Below are positions 45,828 through 55,985 of a stretch of DNA of 64,000 bases, piece by piece (position 1 is the stretch's first letter; every line of letters starts with the position of its first letter). The notes under the pieces are model-generated. The model was given only the letters and a program-made list of their open reading frames with translations. It did not search any database and was not told where the DNA came from. Source of the DNA: Planococcus sp. ISL-110 (GTDB lineage Bacteria > Bacillota > Bacilli > Bacillales_A > Planococcaceae); the NCBI RefSeq assembly GCF_018613575.1, contig NZ_JAGGPX010000014.1, positions 1 to 64,000 on the forward strand. The letters are read 5' to 3'. A program made the position numbers and the translations under genes.

Positions 45828-47126
45828 ATGGATGTTTATAAAATAAAGGGCGGTAATCGCCTTTCCGGAACAATTAAAGTCAATGGTGCCAAAAACAGTG
45901 CTGTTGCTTTGATTCCTGCATCGATTTTGGCGAATTCGCCTGTATCGATCGAAGGTTTGCCGGGAATTTCCGATGTATGGACACTGAAAAACATTTTGGA
46001 AGAAATTGGTGGGGAAGTCTCCTTTGAAGATGGGACGATGAACATCGATCCATCGAAAATGATTGATATGCCTTTGCCGAACGGCAATGTGAAAAAATTG
46101 CGTGCTTCCTATTATATGATGGGCGCAATGCTCGGCCGCTTTAAGCACGCGGCAATCGGTTTGCCAGGCGGCTGTTTCTTAGGGCCTCGCCCAATCGATC
46201 AGCACATCAAAGGCTTTGAGGCGCTTGGTGCAAAAGTGACGAACGAACACGGCGCCATCTATTTGCGGGCCGATGAACTTCGCGGCGCTAAAATTTACCT
46301 GGATGTCGTCAGTGTTGGCGCAACCATCAACATCATGCTCGCCGCTGTTCTTGCAAAAGGCCAGACGACTATCGAAAATGCGGCAAAAGAGCCGGAAATT
46401 ATTGATGTAGCGACCCTATTGACCAATATGGGCGCGAAAATCAAAGGAGCCGGCACAAATGTCATTCGAATTGATGGCGTGGAAGAATTGCACGGCACCA
46501 ACCATACGATCATACCTGACCGGATTGAAGCCGGAACGTTCATGATCATGGCTGCTGCAGCAGGGGATGGCATCACAATCGATAACGTCATTCCATTCCA
46601 TATGGAAGCATTAACTGCCAAACTACGTGAAATGGGCGTTGATGTGCAGGAAGGCGAAGAATCGATTTATATTCCTAAATCTAACAATCTGAAGGCGATA
46701 GATGTGAAGACCTTGGTGTATCCAGGATTTGCGACAGACCTTCAACAGCCATTTTCCGTGTTGATGACGCAGGCTCAAGGATCTTCCATGATCACTGATA
46801 CCATCTACTCGGCACGCTTTAAGCATATTGACGAACTTCGCCGTATGAATGCAAGCGGCCGTGTTGAAGGAAGAGCGGCGATGATTACAGGTCCGACTCC
46901 GTTGACCTCGGCAACCGTTGTAGCATCCGATTTGCGTGCAGGAGCAGCATTGGTCATTGCTGGACTGCTGGCAGAAGGCGAAACTGAAATCCGTGAAATT
47001 TATCATATCGAACGAGGCTATTCGTCGATCATCGAAAAATTGCAGGGTCTTGGCGCTGACATCCGGAGAGAGACGATTGACCCGGTGGCAAGCGTGAAGT
47101 CTGACCTTAGCCAGGACGCAAACTGA
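45828..47126 (+). CDS. murA: UDP-N-acetylglucosamine 1-carboxyvinyltransferase
   Basis: A 432-residue EPSP-synthase-fold enzyme performing the first committed step of peptidoglycan synthesis. The PEP-binding, fosfomycin-targeted Cys is Cys116 in [18 protein letters not shown]-terminal [19 protein letters not shown] is standard. By position between tal and glpX it corresponds to the second Bacillota copy (murAB/murZ); the other copy usually lies in the atp-distal region. AAAGGAG precedes the ATG. Confidence 0.94.
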   Translation: MDVYKIKGGNRLSGTIKVNGAKNSAVALIPASILANSPVSIEGLPGISDVWTLKNILEEIGGEVSFEDGTMNIDPSKMIDMPLPNGNVKKLRASYYMMGAMLGRFKHAAIGLPGGCFLGPRPIDQHIKGFEALGAKVTNEHGAIYLRADELRGAKIYLDVVSVGATINIMLAAVLAKGQTTIENAAKEPEIIDVATLLTNMGAKIKGAGTNVIRIDGVEELHGTNHTIIPDRIEAGTFMIMAAAAGDGITIDNVIPFHMEALTAKLREMGVDVQEGEESIYIPKSNNLKAIDVKTLVYPGFATDLQQPFSVLMTQAQGSSMITDTIYSARFKHIDELRRMNASGRVEGRAAMITGPTPLTSATVVASDLRAGAALVIAGLLAEGETEIREIYHIERGYSSIIEKLQGLGADIRRETIDPVASVKSDLSQDAN

Positions 47127-47201
47127 CTCTCTTTTAGCGTAAAAATATATGCTACAATAATGAAGACATAGAGTTAAAGCTGAACTGGAGGAACTTATAA
47201 T

Positions 47202-48167
47202 ATGGAACGAAGTCTATCGATGGAATTAGTGCGTATCACTGAGGCGGCAGCAATTGCTTCTTCAAAATGGATGGGCCGCGGCATGAAGGTCGAAGCGGAT
47301 GAAGCAGCGACCACTGCAATGAGAACGGTATTTGATACCATTCCAATGCGTGGTGTAGTAGTCATCGGTGAAGGTGAGATGGATGAAGCGCCCATGCTGT
47401 ATATCGGTGAAGAATTAGGAACGGGCAACGGTCCGGAAGTGGACGTTGCAGTAGATCCTTTAGAAGGAACAAATATTGTCGCCGCTGGCGGATGGAATGC
47501 TTTGGCAGTTCTTGCAATCGCGGACCGCGGCAATCTTCTGAATGCACCTGATATGTACATGGAAAAAATCGCGGTTGGGCCGGAATCAGTAGGCAAAATC
47601 GACATTAACGCACCAGTCATCGACAACCTTCGTGCAGTGGCAAAAGCCAAGAATAAGGACATCGAAGAAGTCGTGGCCACAATTATGGACCGCCCGCGCC
47701 ATCAGGATATCATTGACCAGATCCGTGCAGCGGGAGCCCGCATCAAACTGATCGATGACGGTGATATAGCCGGTGCGATCAATACCGCATTTGATCAAAC
47801 AGGTGTTGACATTCTTTTTGGAACTGGCGGAGCACCCGAGGGTGTCATTGCTGCAGTCGGCTTAAAATGCCTGGGCGGCGAAATCCAAGGGAAACTGGTT
47901 CCCCAGAACGAAGAAGAAGCGCAGCGCTGCATCGATATGGGCATTGATGTAAGTAAAGTGCTGATGATGAATGACCTCGTCAAAGGCGATGATGCCATTT
48001 TTGCGGCTACAGGCGTCACAGACGGCGAATTATTAAAAGGCGTCCAGCTCAAAGGTGGTTTCGCCGAAAGCCATACATTGGTTATGCGTGCGAAATCAGG
48101 AACCGTCCGCTTTATTGAAGGGCGTCACAGCCTGCAGAAAAAGCCGAATCTTGTAATGAACGATTAA
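47202..48167 (+). CDS. glpX: Fructose-1,6-bisphosphatase class II GlpX
   Basis: A 321-residue lithium-sensitive phosphatase fold enzyme of gluconeogenesis. Metal motifs [19 protein letters not shown] and GTGGAPEGV are visible. It acts opposite the aldolase branch encoded nearby. GGAGGAAC precedes the ATG, and a terminator follows. Confidence 0.94.
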   Translation: MERSLSMELVRITEAAAIASSKWMGRGMKVEADEAATTAMRTVFDTIPMRGVVVIGEGEMDEAPMLYIGEELGTGNGPEVDVAVDPLEGTNIVAAGGWNALAVLAIADRGNLLNAPDMYMEKIAVGPESVGKIDINAPVIDNLRAVAKAKNKDIEEVVATIMDRPRHQDIIDQIRAAGARIKLIDDGDIAGAINTAFDQTGVDILFGTGGAPEGVIAAVGLKCLGGEIQGKLVPQNEEEAQRCIDMGIDVSKVLMMNDLVKGDDAIFAATGVTDGELLKGVQLKGGFAESHTLVMRAKSGTVRFIEGRHSLQKKPNLVMND

Positions 48168-48186
48168 CGATCCTACTTCATAAAAT

Positions 48187-48215
48187 GAGTCCGGCAAATT
48201 GCCGGACTTCTTCTT
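48187..48215 (+). terminator. Terminator behind glpX
   Basis: GTCCGGCAA and TTGCCGGAC form a 9-bp stem with almost no loop, followed by TTCTTCTTTAA. The T-run is broken, so strength is uncertain. Confidence 0.7.
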
Positions 48216-48298
48216 TAAGGTCTTCTCAATCATTCACTGCTGATCCTCCAACTTATCTACAAACCAAAAATAATACGAATAAGAGTGGTGTCCGATAT

Positions 48299-49582
48299 AT
48301 GGCAACGATAACAATCTCCGCATTGGAGAACATGACATTAAAAGAACTTTATAATTTAGCAAAAGAATATAAGTTGATCAATTACAGTAAGCTGACCAAA
48401 AAGGAACTGATTTTCGCGATTTTGAAAACGCGTGCAGAACAGGAAGGTTTCTTCTTCATGGAAGGCGTTTTGGAGATTATCCAATCGGAAGGCTTTGGTT
48501 TTCTGCGGCCGATCAATTATTCACCGAGTTCACAGGACATTTATATCTCCGCTTCTCAAATCCGCCGTTTTGATTTGAGAAATGGCGATAAAGTTTCTGG
48601 GAAAGTGCGTCCGCCAAAAGAAAATGAACGCTATTTCGGTTTGCTTCAAGTGGAAGCGGTAAACGGTGAAGATCCGGAAGTGGCGAAAGAACGCGTCCAT
48701 TTCCCGGGGCTTACGCCGCTTTATCCGGACCGCCATATTCGTTTGGAAACGACGCCGGATCATTTGTCCACACGCATCATGGACCTGGTCGCACCAGTCG
48801 GCTTTGGCCAACGCGGTTTGATTGTTGCGCCACCGAAAGCCGGTAAAACCATGCTGCTGAAAGAAATTGCCAATTCAATCACCACCAACCATCCGGAAGC
48901 GGAATTGATTGTCCTGCTGATTGATGAGCGTCCCGAAGAAGTGACGGATATCGAGCGGTCGGTGGATGCAGATGTTGTATCATCGACATTCGATGAAGTG
49001 CCTGAAAACCATGTCAAAGTTGCTGAACTGGTCCTTGAGCGTGCGATGCGCCTCGTCGAGCATAAACGCGACGTCGTCATTTTGATGGACTCGATTACAC
49101 GCTTGGCCCGAGCATATAATTTGGTTATTCCGCCGAGCGGCCGTACGCTATCAGGAGGAATCGATCCAGCAGCTTTCCATCGGCCTAAACGCTTTTTTGG
49201 AGCAGCACGTAATATCGAAGAAGGCGGCAGCTTGACTATTTTAGCCACTGCTCTAGTGGAAACGGGATCACGTATGGACGAAGTCATTTATGAGGAATTT
49301 AAAGGAACGGGCAACATGGAATTGCATCTTGACCGATCTTTGGCAGAACGCCGCATCTTCCCAGCACTTGATATTCGCCGTTCCGGAACACGCAAAGAGG
49401 AATTGCTGATCGAGCCGAAGCAGCTTGAAAAGCTTTGGTCCATTCGAAAAACCTTCTCGGATACGCATGATTTCGGTGAACGTTTCTTGAGGAAAATGAG
49501 CCAAACAGATACGAACGAAGAATTCTTTGAGCAATTGGCAACCGAGATGAAGACCCACCGAAGCAATAAGAAGATGATTTAA
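48299..49582 (+). CDS. rho: Transcription termination factor Rho
   Basis: A 427-residue hexameric RNA helicase. The N-terminal helix domain ([20 protein letters not shown]) is followed by the cold-shock-like RNA-binding domain ([20 protein letters not shown]) and the ATPase with Walker A PPKAGKT (178-184), Walker [10 protein letters not shown] and the Q-loop region LSGGID. The ATG at 48299 is supported by GAGTGGTG; an in-frame start 38 codons upstream lies in the glpX terminator. Position between glpX and rpmE is conserved. Confidence 0.95.
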   Translation: MATITISALENMTLKELYNLAKEYKLINYSKLTKKELIFAILKTRAEQEGFFFMEGVLEIIQSEGFGFLRPINYSPSSQDIYISASQIRRFDLRNGDKVSGKVRPPKENERYFGLLQVEAVNGEDPEVAKERVHFPGLTPLYPDRHIRLETTPDHLSTRIMDLVAPVGFGQRGLIVAPPKAGKTMLLKEIANSITTNHPEAELIVLLIDERPEEVTDIERSVDADVVSSTFDEVPENHVKVAELVLERAMRLVEHKRDVVILMDSITRLARAYNLVIPPSGRTLSGGIDPAAFHRPKRFFGAARNIEEGGSLTILATALVETGSRMDEVIYEEFKGTGNMELHLDRSLAERRIFPALDIRRSGTRKEELLIEPKQLEKLWSIRKTFSDTHDFGERFLRKMSQTDTNEEFFEQLATEMKTHRSNKKMI

Positions 49583-49586
49583 TTGC

Positions 49587-49615
49587 TTGCAAAAGATAGG
49601 GCGATTTGATATGAT
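49587..49615 (+). promoter_or_regulatory. Sigma-A promoter of rpmE
   Basis: TTGCAA and TATGAT with an exact 17-base spacer just after the rho stop. Confidence 0.75.
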
Positions 49616-49638
49616 TATGAGAGTGAAATAAAGCAAAG

Positions 49639-49678
49639 CTATTGCATATACGGTCTGAAGAACCGTGTAAGGCAATAG
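49639..49678 (+). other. rpmE leader hairpin, possible ribosomal-protein leader
   Basis: CTATTGC pairs with GCAATAG and, inside, ACGGT with ACCGT around CTGAAGA. It lies in the 110-base untranslated leader of rpmE. L31 leaders with autoregulatory roles have been proposed in Firmicutes (recalled); this is a candidate only. Confidence 0.45.
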
Positions 49679-49731
49679 TAAAATAGATTAAACTCTGTTC
49701 CAGATGGTTCAGGGCGAGAGGAGAAAATAGT

Positions 49732-49947
49732 ATGAAAACAGGTATTCATCCAGATTACAAACAAGCTACAGTAACTTGCTCATGTGGGAATTCTTTCACA
49801 ACTGGTTCTGTAAAAGAAAAAATCAGCGTTGAGCTTTGCTCTGAATGTCATCCATTCTACACTGGACGTCAGAAATTCGCATCAGCAGATGGCCGCGTAG
49901 ATCGTTTCAACAAAAAATACGGCCTAAAAGAAGAAATCAGCGAGTAA
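49732..49947 (+). CDS. rpmE: Ribosomal protein L31 (zinc-binding form)
   Basis: A 71-residue large-subunit protein. Four zinc-ligand Cys are present: Cys16 and Cys18 (TCSCGN) and Cys36 and Cys39 ([12 protein letters not shown]), so this is the zinc-replete form, not the Cys-less RpmE2/YtiA form. GAGAGGAG precedes the ATG. It has its own promoter and leader. Confidence 0.96.
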   Translation: MKTGIHPDYKQATVTCSCGNSFTTGSVKEKISVELCSECHPFYTGRQKFASADGRVDRFNKKYGLKEEISE

Positions 49948-50036
49948 TATTGGCTAAGCGCTGGACTGGAAGTGGAAGTTCTCAATTTGTGAATTTCCAT
50001 CTTCCTGTTCCTTGCTTTCCGGTAGCAATTAAAATT

Positions 50037-50078
50037 ATACCTGCCTAGCGCGCAAACGCCTGGCGGGTATTTTTTTTT
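50037..50078 (+). terminator. Terminator behind rpmE
   Basis: ATACCTGCC and GGCGGGTAT (one T-G pair) form a stem followed by nine T. A weaker hairpin (GGAAGTGGAA with TTCCATCTTCC) lies at 49968-50006. The remaining bases to tdk carry the promoter below. Confidence 0.85.
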
Positions 50079-50140
50079 CGTCTTTTATCCCAAAAAGCGC
50101 CTTACATATTCCGAAAAACAGCAAGCTGCAGTATTATTTT

Positions 50141-50149
50141 TGGTATGAT
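50141..50149 (+). promoter_or_regulatory. Extended -10 promoter upstream of tdk
   Basis: TGGTATGAT is an extended -10 element without a convincing -35. It would give a leader of about 120 bases with a small hairpin (ACTTC..GGAAGT). Confidence 0.4.
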
Positions 50150-50274
50150 AAAGAGAAACTTCACTTATGTGGAAGTGCCTTGTTCCCGCAAGTTGGAAAG
50201 CGAAAATCACTGCGCTCTGCTGGCCATAAAGCCTTAATAAAAAAACAACAAAGTGTTTGAAAGGGGTCTCACCT

Positions 50275-50865
50275 ATGTACGTCATGAAACAAACTGGCTG
50301 GGTTGAATTGATCTGTGGCAGCATGTTTTCCGGGAAGTCGGAAGAACTGATCCGCCGCGTCCGCCGTTCCCAATTCGCTAAGCAAAAAATTGCTGTCTTT
50401 AAACCGAAAATCGATGACCGTTACAGCAAAGAAGCGGTCGTTTCGCATAATGGAGCAACTGTGATTGCCCTGCCAATTTCCCGGTCAACTGAAATGTGGG
50501 AATACATTACCGATGAATTCGATGTCATTGCCATAGATGAAGCTCAATTTTTTGATGAAGACATCATCGAAAATGTACAAAAACTTGCCAACCACGGTTT
50601 CCGTGTCATCGTTGCTGGACTCGATCAGGACTTCAGAGGCCGTCCATTCGGCCCGATGCCGGCATTGTTGGCAATTGCCGAGCAAGTGACAAAGCTTCAA
50701 GCAGTCTGCACGGTTTGCGGTTCCCCGGCAAGCCGGACACAGCGCCTGATCGACGGAAAACCGGCAGGATCGGATGACCCGACAATCCTGGTAGGCGCAT
50801 CAGAAGCCTACGAGCCCCGCTGCCGCCATCACCACGAAGTACCGGCTGGTGTGACTGTTAAGTGA
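50275..50865 (+). CDS. tdk: Thymidine kinase
   Basis: A 196-residue type II thymidine kinase of the nucleotide salvage pathway. P-loop GSMFSGKS is at 15-22; DEAQFF is the Walker B region, and the zinc-binding Cys residues are in [10 protein letters not shown] and near the C-terminal CRHHHEV. The start [11 protein letters not shown] is preceded by AAAGGGG; an earlier in-frame codon overlaps this site. Confidence 0.95.
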   Translation: MYVMKQTGWVELICGSMFSGKSEELIRRVRRSQFAKQKIAVFKPKIDDRYSKEAVVSHNGATVIALPISRSTEMWEYITDEFDVIAIDEAQFFDEDIIENVQKLANHGFRVIVAGLDQDFRGRPFGPMPALLAIAEQVTKLQAVCTVCGSPASRTQRLIDGKPAGSDDPTILVGASEAYEPRCRHHHEVPAGVTVK

Positions 50866-50914
50866 ATAAAATATAAATAGCAGCCAGCATTGTTGAACCT
50901 AAAGAAATCGCTGT

Positions 50915-51030
50915 AGGCAGACGCTGTCGGGCCCACAGGATGTGGAGCATGCAACTAGCGTGCCAGGACGTCGCGATGCCAGTTGCCAAGGGCATGGCCT
51001 CTGTCGGACTCGTTTGCGACGAAGCTAGCG
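50915..51030. repeat. R4-like hairpin-rich repeat
   Basis: Contains CTGTCGG, the hairpin CCACAGGATGTGG (50933-50945), and GCAACT/AGTTGC (50951-50956 / 50981-50986) enclosing GCCAGGACGTCGC, followed by GGGCATGGCC and a second CTGTCGG. This mirrors the order of parts at 10321-10395. Bases 51031-51189 are AT-rich with no gene. Confidence 0.55.
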
Positions 51031-51189
51031 CAGTGATGCAGGAGCATATCTTTGCCCTTTGCTGCCTTCCGCTCTTTCTTTTAAGAGTTATATAAATGCT
51101 TTTATGAGAATGAATATTAAGTATAAAAATATAATAGACTTATCTCTATATATTATTAGTGAAGACTGTTGTTATTTTTAAGATATGAA

Positions 51190-51295
51190 GCAAACTAGCG
51201 GAGACTCCCGCGGAGTAGCGAAGTGCCGAAATCCACTCGGGCGATAAGCCCGAGTTAGTTCGGCGCTAGCCCGCAGGAAAGCGGAGCTGGTTTGC
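51190..51295 (+). repeat. R3 GC-rich repeat just upstream of prfA
   Basis: Ends GCAAAC and GTTTGC are complementary. It shares AGCGAAGTGCCGAAATCC, the inner hairpin CTCGGGC/GCCCGAG and GTTAGTTCGGCGC with 28643-28762. It ends 45 bases before the prfA start, so it is probably transcribed in the prfA leader. Confidence 0.8.
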
Positions 51296-51340
51296 GGAAT
51301 GTCAAATCTACAATAAAAACTAGAACTCGAGGTGACATCC

Positions 51341-52420
51341 ATGTTTGATCGATTACAATCAGTGGAAGACAGGTATGACCGTTTAAATGAATTACTGAGT
51401 GACCCGGATATCATCAGCGATACCAATAAGCTGCGTGAGTATTCCAAAGAACAATCCGACCTGCAGGAAACGGTCGAAACTTACCGCGAATACAAAGATT
51501 TGACGACTCAATTAGAAGAAGCGAAAGCCATATTCGATGATAAGATAGATGCTGACATGCGCGAAATGGTCAAAGAAGAAGTCAATGAACTGGAAGGGCA
51601 AATTACTGTCGTCGAAGAGCGCCTTCACAAGCTATTGATTCCAAAAGATCCGAACGATGACAAAAACGTCATCATGGAAATCCGTGGAGCAGCGGGCGGA
51701 GATGAAGCGGCTTTATTCGCCGGTGACCTATACCGCATGTACACGCGTTTTGCTGAATCCAATGGCTGGAAAGTGCAAGTGATGGATTCAAGCCCGACCG
51801 GACTTGGCGGGTTCAAGGAAATCGTCTTTATGATCACAGGAAAAGGCGCTTATTCAAAAATGAAATATGAAAACGGTGCGCATCGCGTACAGCGGGTTCC
51901 GGAAACCGAGTCTGGCGGCCGAATCCACACCTCTACTGCTACGGTGGCTTGTTTGCCGGAAGTGGAAGAAGTTGAAATTGAAATACACGACAACGATATT
52001 CGGACAGATACTTATGCGTCTTCCGGCGCGGGTGGACAATCTGTCAACACGACGATGTCAGCCGTTCGCTTGACGCATCTTCCGACCAATACAGTAGTAA
52101 CCTGTCAGGACGAAAAATCACAGATCAAAAACAAAGCGAGCGCAATGAAAGTATTGCGTGCACGCGTCTACGAGAAATTCCAGCAGGAAGCTCAGGCTGA
52201 ATATGACGCAGTCCGCAAATCTGCAGTTGGAACGGGCGACCGTTCTGAACGGATCCGGACATATAATTTCCCTCAAAACCGCGTTACGGATCACCGGATC
52301 GGCTTAACGATCCAGAAACTGGACCAGATTTTGCAGGGGAAAATGGATGAAATCATCGATGCCCTGATTGTGGAAGAACAGTCTGCACGCATGGAAAGCC
52401 TGAACAATGACCAAGCTTAA
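51341..52420 (+). CDS. prfA: Peptide chain release factor 1
   Basis: A 359-residue class I release factor recognising UAA and UAG. The codon-recognition tripeptide PET is at 187-189 ([15 protein letters not shown]) and the peptidyl-hydrolysis GGQ at 231-233 ([10 protein letters not shown]), the glutamine being the target of PrmC. The ATG at 51341 follows CGAGGTGAC. It overlaps prmC by 14 bases. Confidence 0.96.
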   Translation: MFDRLQSVEDRYDRLNELLSDPDIISDTNKLREYSKEQSDLQETVETYREYKDLTTQLEEAKAIFDDKIDADMREMVKEEVNELEGQITVVEERLHKLLIPKDPNDDKNVIMEIRGAAGGDEAALFAGDLYRMYTRFAESNGWKVQVMDSSPTGLGGFKEIVFMITGKGAYSKMKYENGAHRVQRVPETESGGRIHTSTATVACLPEVEEVEIEIHDNDIRTDTYASSGAGGQSVNTTMSAVRLTHLPTNTVVTCQDEKSQIKNKASAMKVLRARVYEKFQQEAQAEYDAVRKSAVGTGDRSERIRTYNFPQNRVTDHRIGLTIQKLDQILQGKMDEIIDALIVEEQSARMESLNNDQA

Positions 52421-53264
52421 GTATGTTTATGAGGCCCTCAAGAGGGCTTCTTCTTATTTAGAGGAGAACGGAAGGGAAGAAGGGGCTGCACGCATTCTTC
52501 TTCAGCATGAATTGGGCCTTTCGTATTCCGGTTTGATCTCCTCGATGCGCGATACGATCAGTGAACAGCAATTTGAAAAGTTCTGGAAAAATGTTGAGCA
52601 GCACGCCAAAGGAATTCCGGTTCAGCATTTGACCGGCAGTGAAGAATTCTATGGAAGAAACTTTCTAGTCAATCCGGACGTATTGATTCCAAGGCCGGAA
52701 ACAGAAGAGTTAATAGAAGAAACGCTTGGGCTGATCAACCGCTATCTGACGAAAAAAGAGTTGGCCATTGCCGATATTGGAACAGGAAGCGGAATTATCG
52801 CCATCACCATGAAATGCGAATTGCCGGACGCGCAGGTTGTGGCGACGGACATTTCGCAGCCGGCGCTGGAAACGGCAACCCGAAATGCTGAGCGCTTGAA
52901 TGCAGAAATCGACTTTCGTCTAGGAGACTTGAGTGAGCCGATCCGAGATGGGAAATGGGATGTTATTTTATCCAATCCGCCTTATATTGCTCACGCCGAA
53001 GCTCCTGGATTATCGGACAGCGTTCGCGACTTTGAACCGCATAGCGCATTGTTCGCAGAAAAGGAAGGCTTGGCTCTTTATGAAAAAATGGCGATGCAGC
53101 TTCCAGAGCTGCTCAACAAACCGGGGATTATCGGGTTCGAAATAGGTTATCAACAGGGACCGGCAGTCGAAAAAATGCTAAAAGACGCTTTTCCTGATTC
53201 CTTGGTCTATAGTAAAAAAGATATCAACAAAAACGACCGGATGGTTTTTGCCATTACACAGTAA
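52407..53264 (+). CDS. prmC: Release-factor glutamine methyltransferase PrmC
   Basis: A 285-residue SAM-dependent methyltransferase that methylates the GGQ glutamine of release factors. The SAM motif [13 protein letters not shown] (about 121-133) and the substrate motif NPPY (190-193) are in place. It starts inside the end of prfA, so the enzyme and its substrate are translationally coupled. Confidence 0.95.
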   Translation: MTKLKYVYEALKRASSYLEENGREEGAARILLQHELGLSYSGLISSMRDTISEQQFEKFWKNVEQHAKGIPVQHLTGSEEFYGRNFLVNPDVLIPRPETEELIEETLGLINRYLTKKELAIADIGTGSGIIAITMKCELPDAQVVATDISQPALETATRNAERLNAEIDFRLGDLSEPIRDGKWDVILSNPPYIAHAEAPGLSDSVRDFEPHSALFAEKEGLALYEKMAMQLPELLNKPGIIGFEIGYQQGPAVEKMLKDAFPDSLVYSKKDINKNDRMVFAITQ

Positions 53265-53265
53265 C

Positions 53266-53412
53266 TTATGCACAAATTACACACAATCTATGATAGTTTA
53301 TCCACTGATTGTGGATAAGAGGTGGAAAACCCTTAAAAATAGGAGTTGTTCATGTGAAAACAAAAATTATTTCTGTGGATAAAAATGTGGATGAAGAAAA
53401 TAATTATACACA
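53266..53412. promoter_or_regulatory. Cluster of six DnaA boxes across the prmC-tsaC junction
   Basis: Nine-base DnaA boxes: TTATGCACA (53266, plus), TTATCCACT (53298, plus), TTATCCACA (53310-53318, minus, perfect), TTATCCACA (53374-53382, minus, perfect), TCATCCACA (53386-53394, minus) and TTATACACA (53404, plus). Boxes 2 and 3 form an inverted pair 3 bases apart. Six matches in 147 bases is far above chance. Confidence 0.8.
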
Positions 53413-54346
53413 GGCTGTGGAAATCCTTCGTGCAGGCGGAGTTGTCGCATTTCCGACTGAAACGGTATATGGATTGGGGGCGGACGCCACCAATCCGGAA
53501 GCAGTCGCTAAGATTTTTGAAGCAAAAGGCAGGCCAGCGGATAATCCACTGATTGTCCATGTCGATTCGAAAGAAACGGCTCTGGGCTATGTCCAGGAAG
53601 TTTCTCCGAAAGCGCTGCAATGCATGGATGCTTTTTGGCCGGGTGCATTAACCTTAATCATGCAGGCAAAATCGGGAACCTTTGCCAGCAATGTCACGGC
53701 AAACCTGGATACGGTCGGAATTCGCGTTCCGAACCATCCGGTGGCCTTGAATTTATTGCGGAAGCTGCAATTGCCTTTGGCTGCCCCAAGTGCCAACACC
53801 AGCGGCAAGCCCAGCCCGACATTGGCCGGGCATGTCTATCACGATATGGATGGCAGAATCCCTTTGATTTTGGATGGAGGGGCTACGGAAATCGGCATTG
53901 AGTCAACGGTCTTGGATATGACGAGCGAACCGCCGGTCATTCTGCGTCCGGGCAAGGTGTCGAAAGAACAGCTCGAGCAAGTGATTGGAACAGTTCGGTC
54001 GTCATCCCGAAACAAAAATAATATTCCGAAGTCACCGGGAATGAAGTATGTACATTATGCGCCCACTGCCCCTTTGTATTTGATTGAAAACGAAAAGGGT
54101 TTGATTGAAAAAGCGATCCAATACGTTCAGGAAAAAGGAAAGAGTGTAGCGGTTATCAGCAAAATCGAATATCCGACGGCTGACTATAATTTTCCGCTTT
54201 CCATGGAAAGCCTGTATGCCAGTTTGCGGAAATGCGATTCAACAGATGCCGACCTGATTTTGGCGTCGGTTGAAAGCGGCGTGCAGGATAACGATGCGTT
54301 GATGAACAGGCTCGAAAAAGCGGCGGATCATAAGTGGTTCAGCTGA
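53354..54346 (+). CDS. tsaC: Threonylcarbamoyl-AMP synthase (Sua5/YwlC type)
   Basis: A 330-residue enzyme making threonylcarbamoyl-AMP for the t6A modification of tRNA. The N-terminal YrdC-like domain (about 15-210) contains GGVVAFPTETVYGLGADAT and KGRPADNPLIVHV; the C-terminal Sua5 domain (about 240-330) follows SPGMKYVHYAPTAPLYLIE. It starts with GTG at 53354, eight bases after AGGAG; an out-of-frame ATG overlaps it. Three DnaA boxes lie in its promoter and three in its first codons. Confidence 0.93.
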   Translation: MKTKIISVDKNVDEENNYTQAVEILRAGGVVAFPTETVYGLGADATNPEAVAKIFEAKGRPADNPLIVHVDSKETALGYVQEVSPKALQCMDAFWPGALTLIMQAKSGTFASNVTANLDTVGIRVPNHPVALNLLRKLQLPLAAPSANTSGKPSPTLAGHVYHDMDGRIPLILDGGATEIGIESTVLDMTSEPPVILRPGKVSKEQLEQVIGTVRSSSRNKNNIPKSPGMKYVHYAPTAPLYLIENEKGLIEKAIQYVQEKGKSVAVISKIEYPTADYNFPLSMESLYASLRKCDSTDADLILASVESGVQDNDALMNRLEKAADHKWFS

Positions 54347-54369
54347 TCTATTGAGGGGGAGGGTGCAGC

Positions 54370-54798
54370 ATGAAGATTCTTTTTGTTTGTACAGGCAATA
54401 CATGCCGAAGCCCAATGGCTGAAGCTATCTTATCAGCCAGGAATCTGCCGGAAATAGAAGCGCGTTCCGCCGGCATATATGCCGGTATTGCGCCTCTTTC
54501 AAAAAATGCGCAAATGGTATTGGCCGAACAGCAAATTTCGTTCACGCATACGTCAAAGCCGCTCGACAGACAGGACATGCAATGGGCAGAATTAATTTTG
54601 ACCATGACCCATTCGCATAAAATGGTGCTTTTGCAGGCTTTTCCTGAATTGGCGACCAAACTGTTTACGCTAAAAGAATTTGCAGATGGCTCAGCAGAGG
54701 ATATCAGTGATCCATACGGCGGACCACTGGCGCTTTATGAGCAGACATTCCACGAACTCGAACTTTTAATTGACAAATTAATCGAAAAAACGACATAA
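54370..54798 (+). CDS. ywlE: Protein-arginine phosphatase YwlE
   Basis: A 142-residue low-molecular-weight phosphatase. The catalytic loop CTGNTCRS (7-14) has Cys7, Arg13 and Thr11; Thr at this position distinguishes arginine phosphatases from tyrosine-specific relatives (Ile). The general acid Asp is in ISDPYGG. It reverses protein arginine phosphorylation by McsB, which marks proteins for ClpCP. Starts 23 bases after tsaC. Confidence 0.92.
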   Translation: MKILFVCTGNTCRSPMAEAILSARNLPEIEARSAGIYAGIAPLSKNAQMVLAEQQISFTHTSKPLDRQDMQWAELILTMTHSHKMVLLQAFPELATKLFTLKEFADGSAEDISDPYGGPLALYEQTFHELELLIDKLIEKTT

Positions 54799-54801
54799 GT
54801 C

Positions 54802-54843
54802 AAAAAGACAGAGGAGCCTCTCAGCGGTTTGTCTGTCTTTTTT
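54802..54843 (+). terminator. Terminator behind ywlE
   Basis: AAAAAGACAGA and TCTGTCTTTTT form an 11-bp stem with a 19-base loop (inner GAG/CTC pairing), ending in a T-run. Confidence 0.78.
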
Positions 54844-54950
54844 GCGTAAAAATGTTAGAATTAATTAAAAGCGTGATGGACATTCGGCATAATTCGACAA
54901 TAGCGCTTTTGCTGATCCATAAATTTGATTTCAAGAAAAGAGGGTATATC

Positions 54951-55388
54951 ATGAGAGTGGCAATTTCATCAGATCACGGCGGCAACAACCTGCGCAAAGA
55001 AATCGTTAACCTAATGAACGAAATCGGTATCGAATATCAGGATTTTGGTCCCCACACAGATGATTCAGTGGATTATCCGGATTATGCAAAACCGGTTGCT
55101 GACCGCGTAGCGAGCGGCGAGTTTGATCGCGGAATTCTGATTTGTGGAACAGGCATCGGCATGTCCATTTCAGCCAATAAAGTCAAAGGCATCCGTTGTG
55201 CACTTGTGCATGATGTGTTCAGCGCAAAAGCGACGAGAGAACATAACGATTCCAATATTTTGGCAATGGGTGAGCGCGTCATTGGCCCAGGGCTTGCGCG
55301 TGAAATCGCCCAAACTTGGCTGACAGAAGAATTTGAAGGCGGCAGACACGAAAAACGCATCCAAAAAATCACAGACCTCGAAAAATAA
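54951..55388 (+). CDS. rpiB: Ribose-5-phosphate isomerase B
   Basis: A 145-residue RpiB/LacAB-family isomerase of the pentose phosphate pathway. The N-terminal RVAISSDHGGNNLRKEI and the catalytic Cys in GILICGTGIGMSISANK, with conserved HDVFSAKATREHNDSNIL, are seen. The ATG at 54951 follows AAGAGGGTA; the upstream in-frame extension has no site. Conserved next to ywlG. Confidence 0.94.
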   Translation: MRVAISSDHGGNNLRKEIVNLMNEIGIEYQDFGPHTDDSVDYPDYAKPVADRVASGEFDRGILICGTGIGMSISANKVKGIRCALVHDVFSAKATREHNDSNILAMGERVIGPGLAREIAQTWLTEEFEGGRHEKRIQKITDLEK

Positions 55389-55400
55389 GGAGGAGTCGGC

Positions 55401-55985
55401 ATGCAAACATTATGGCAATTGCAACTTGAAGAGGTTTTGAGTGAATTAGAGCAGCAGATCAAATTCAGGAAGGGCCAAGTGTTTGTAGTCGGCTGCTCGA
55501 CATCGGAAGTGGCAGGGAAACGGATCGGAACGGGCGGAGGGCTTGATATTGCAGAAAGCCTGTTTGAACCTTTAGAGAAATTTGCGGCACGCCATCACCT
55601 GTTTTTGGCTTTTCAAGGTTGTGAGCATATCAACCGTGCTTTGACGATAGAGCGGCGGGCAGCTGAAAAATATGGCTGGGAACCTGTCTCGGTAATTCCG
55701 GTCGCAAAAGCGGGTGGTTCGATGAGTGCCTATGCATTCAGCAATATGGCAGATCCGGTTGTGGTGGAAGAGATTCATGCCCACGCAGGGATTGATATTG
55801 GCCAAACAATGATCGGCATGCATTTGAAAAGAGTTGCCGTTCCATTGCGAACATCTGTTAAACTAGTAGGTGAAGCGGTTGTGGCAGCTGCAACGACGCG
55901 GCCGAAACTGATCGGTGGCGAACGTGCAAGCTACAATCGTGAGCTTGTTCAATCACGGGAGGGATATACAGATGGATTTGATTAA
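55401..55985 (+). CDS. ywlG: TIGR01440 / UPF0340 family protein YwlG
   Basis: A 194-residue cytosolic protein of the UPF0340 family, conserved between rpiB and glyA in Bacillales. Gly-rich stretches ([20 protein letters not shown], then [20 protein letters not shown]) look like a ligand-binding fold, but no activity is assigned. AAGGAGGAGT precedes the ATG. The glyA start lies inside its last codons (14-base overlap). Confidence 0.9.
   Translation: MQTLWQLQLEEVLSELEQQIKFRKGQVFVVGCSTSEVAGKRIGTGGGLDIAESLFEPLEKFAARHHLFLAFQGCEHINRALTIERRAAEKYGWEPVSVIPVAKAGGSMSAYAFSNMADPVVVEEIHAHAGIDIGQTMIGMHLKRVAVPLRTSVKLVGEAVVAAATTRPKLIGGERASYNRELVQSREGYTDGFD

Noticed and set aside
50140-50235. Possible second copy of the speE-upstream RNA (shares GATAAAGAGAAACTTCA)
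   Set aside because: The match is only 17 bases and the downstream hairpins do not follow; probably chance.
51178-51447. Minus-strand open frame over the R3 repeat and prfA start
   Set aside because: Made of repeat sequence and the antisense of prfA.
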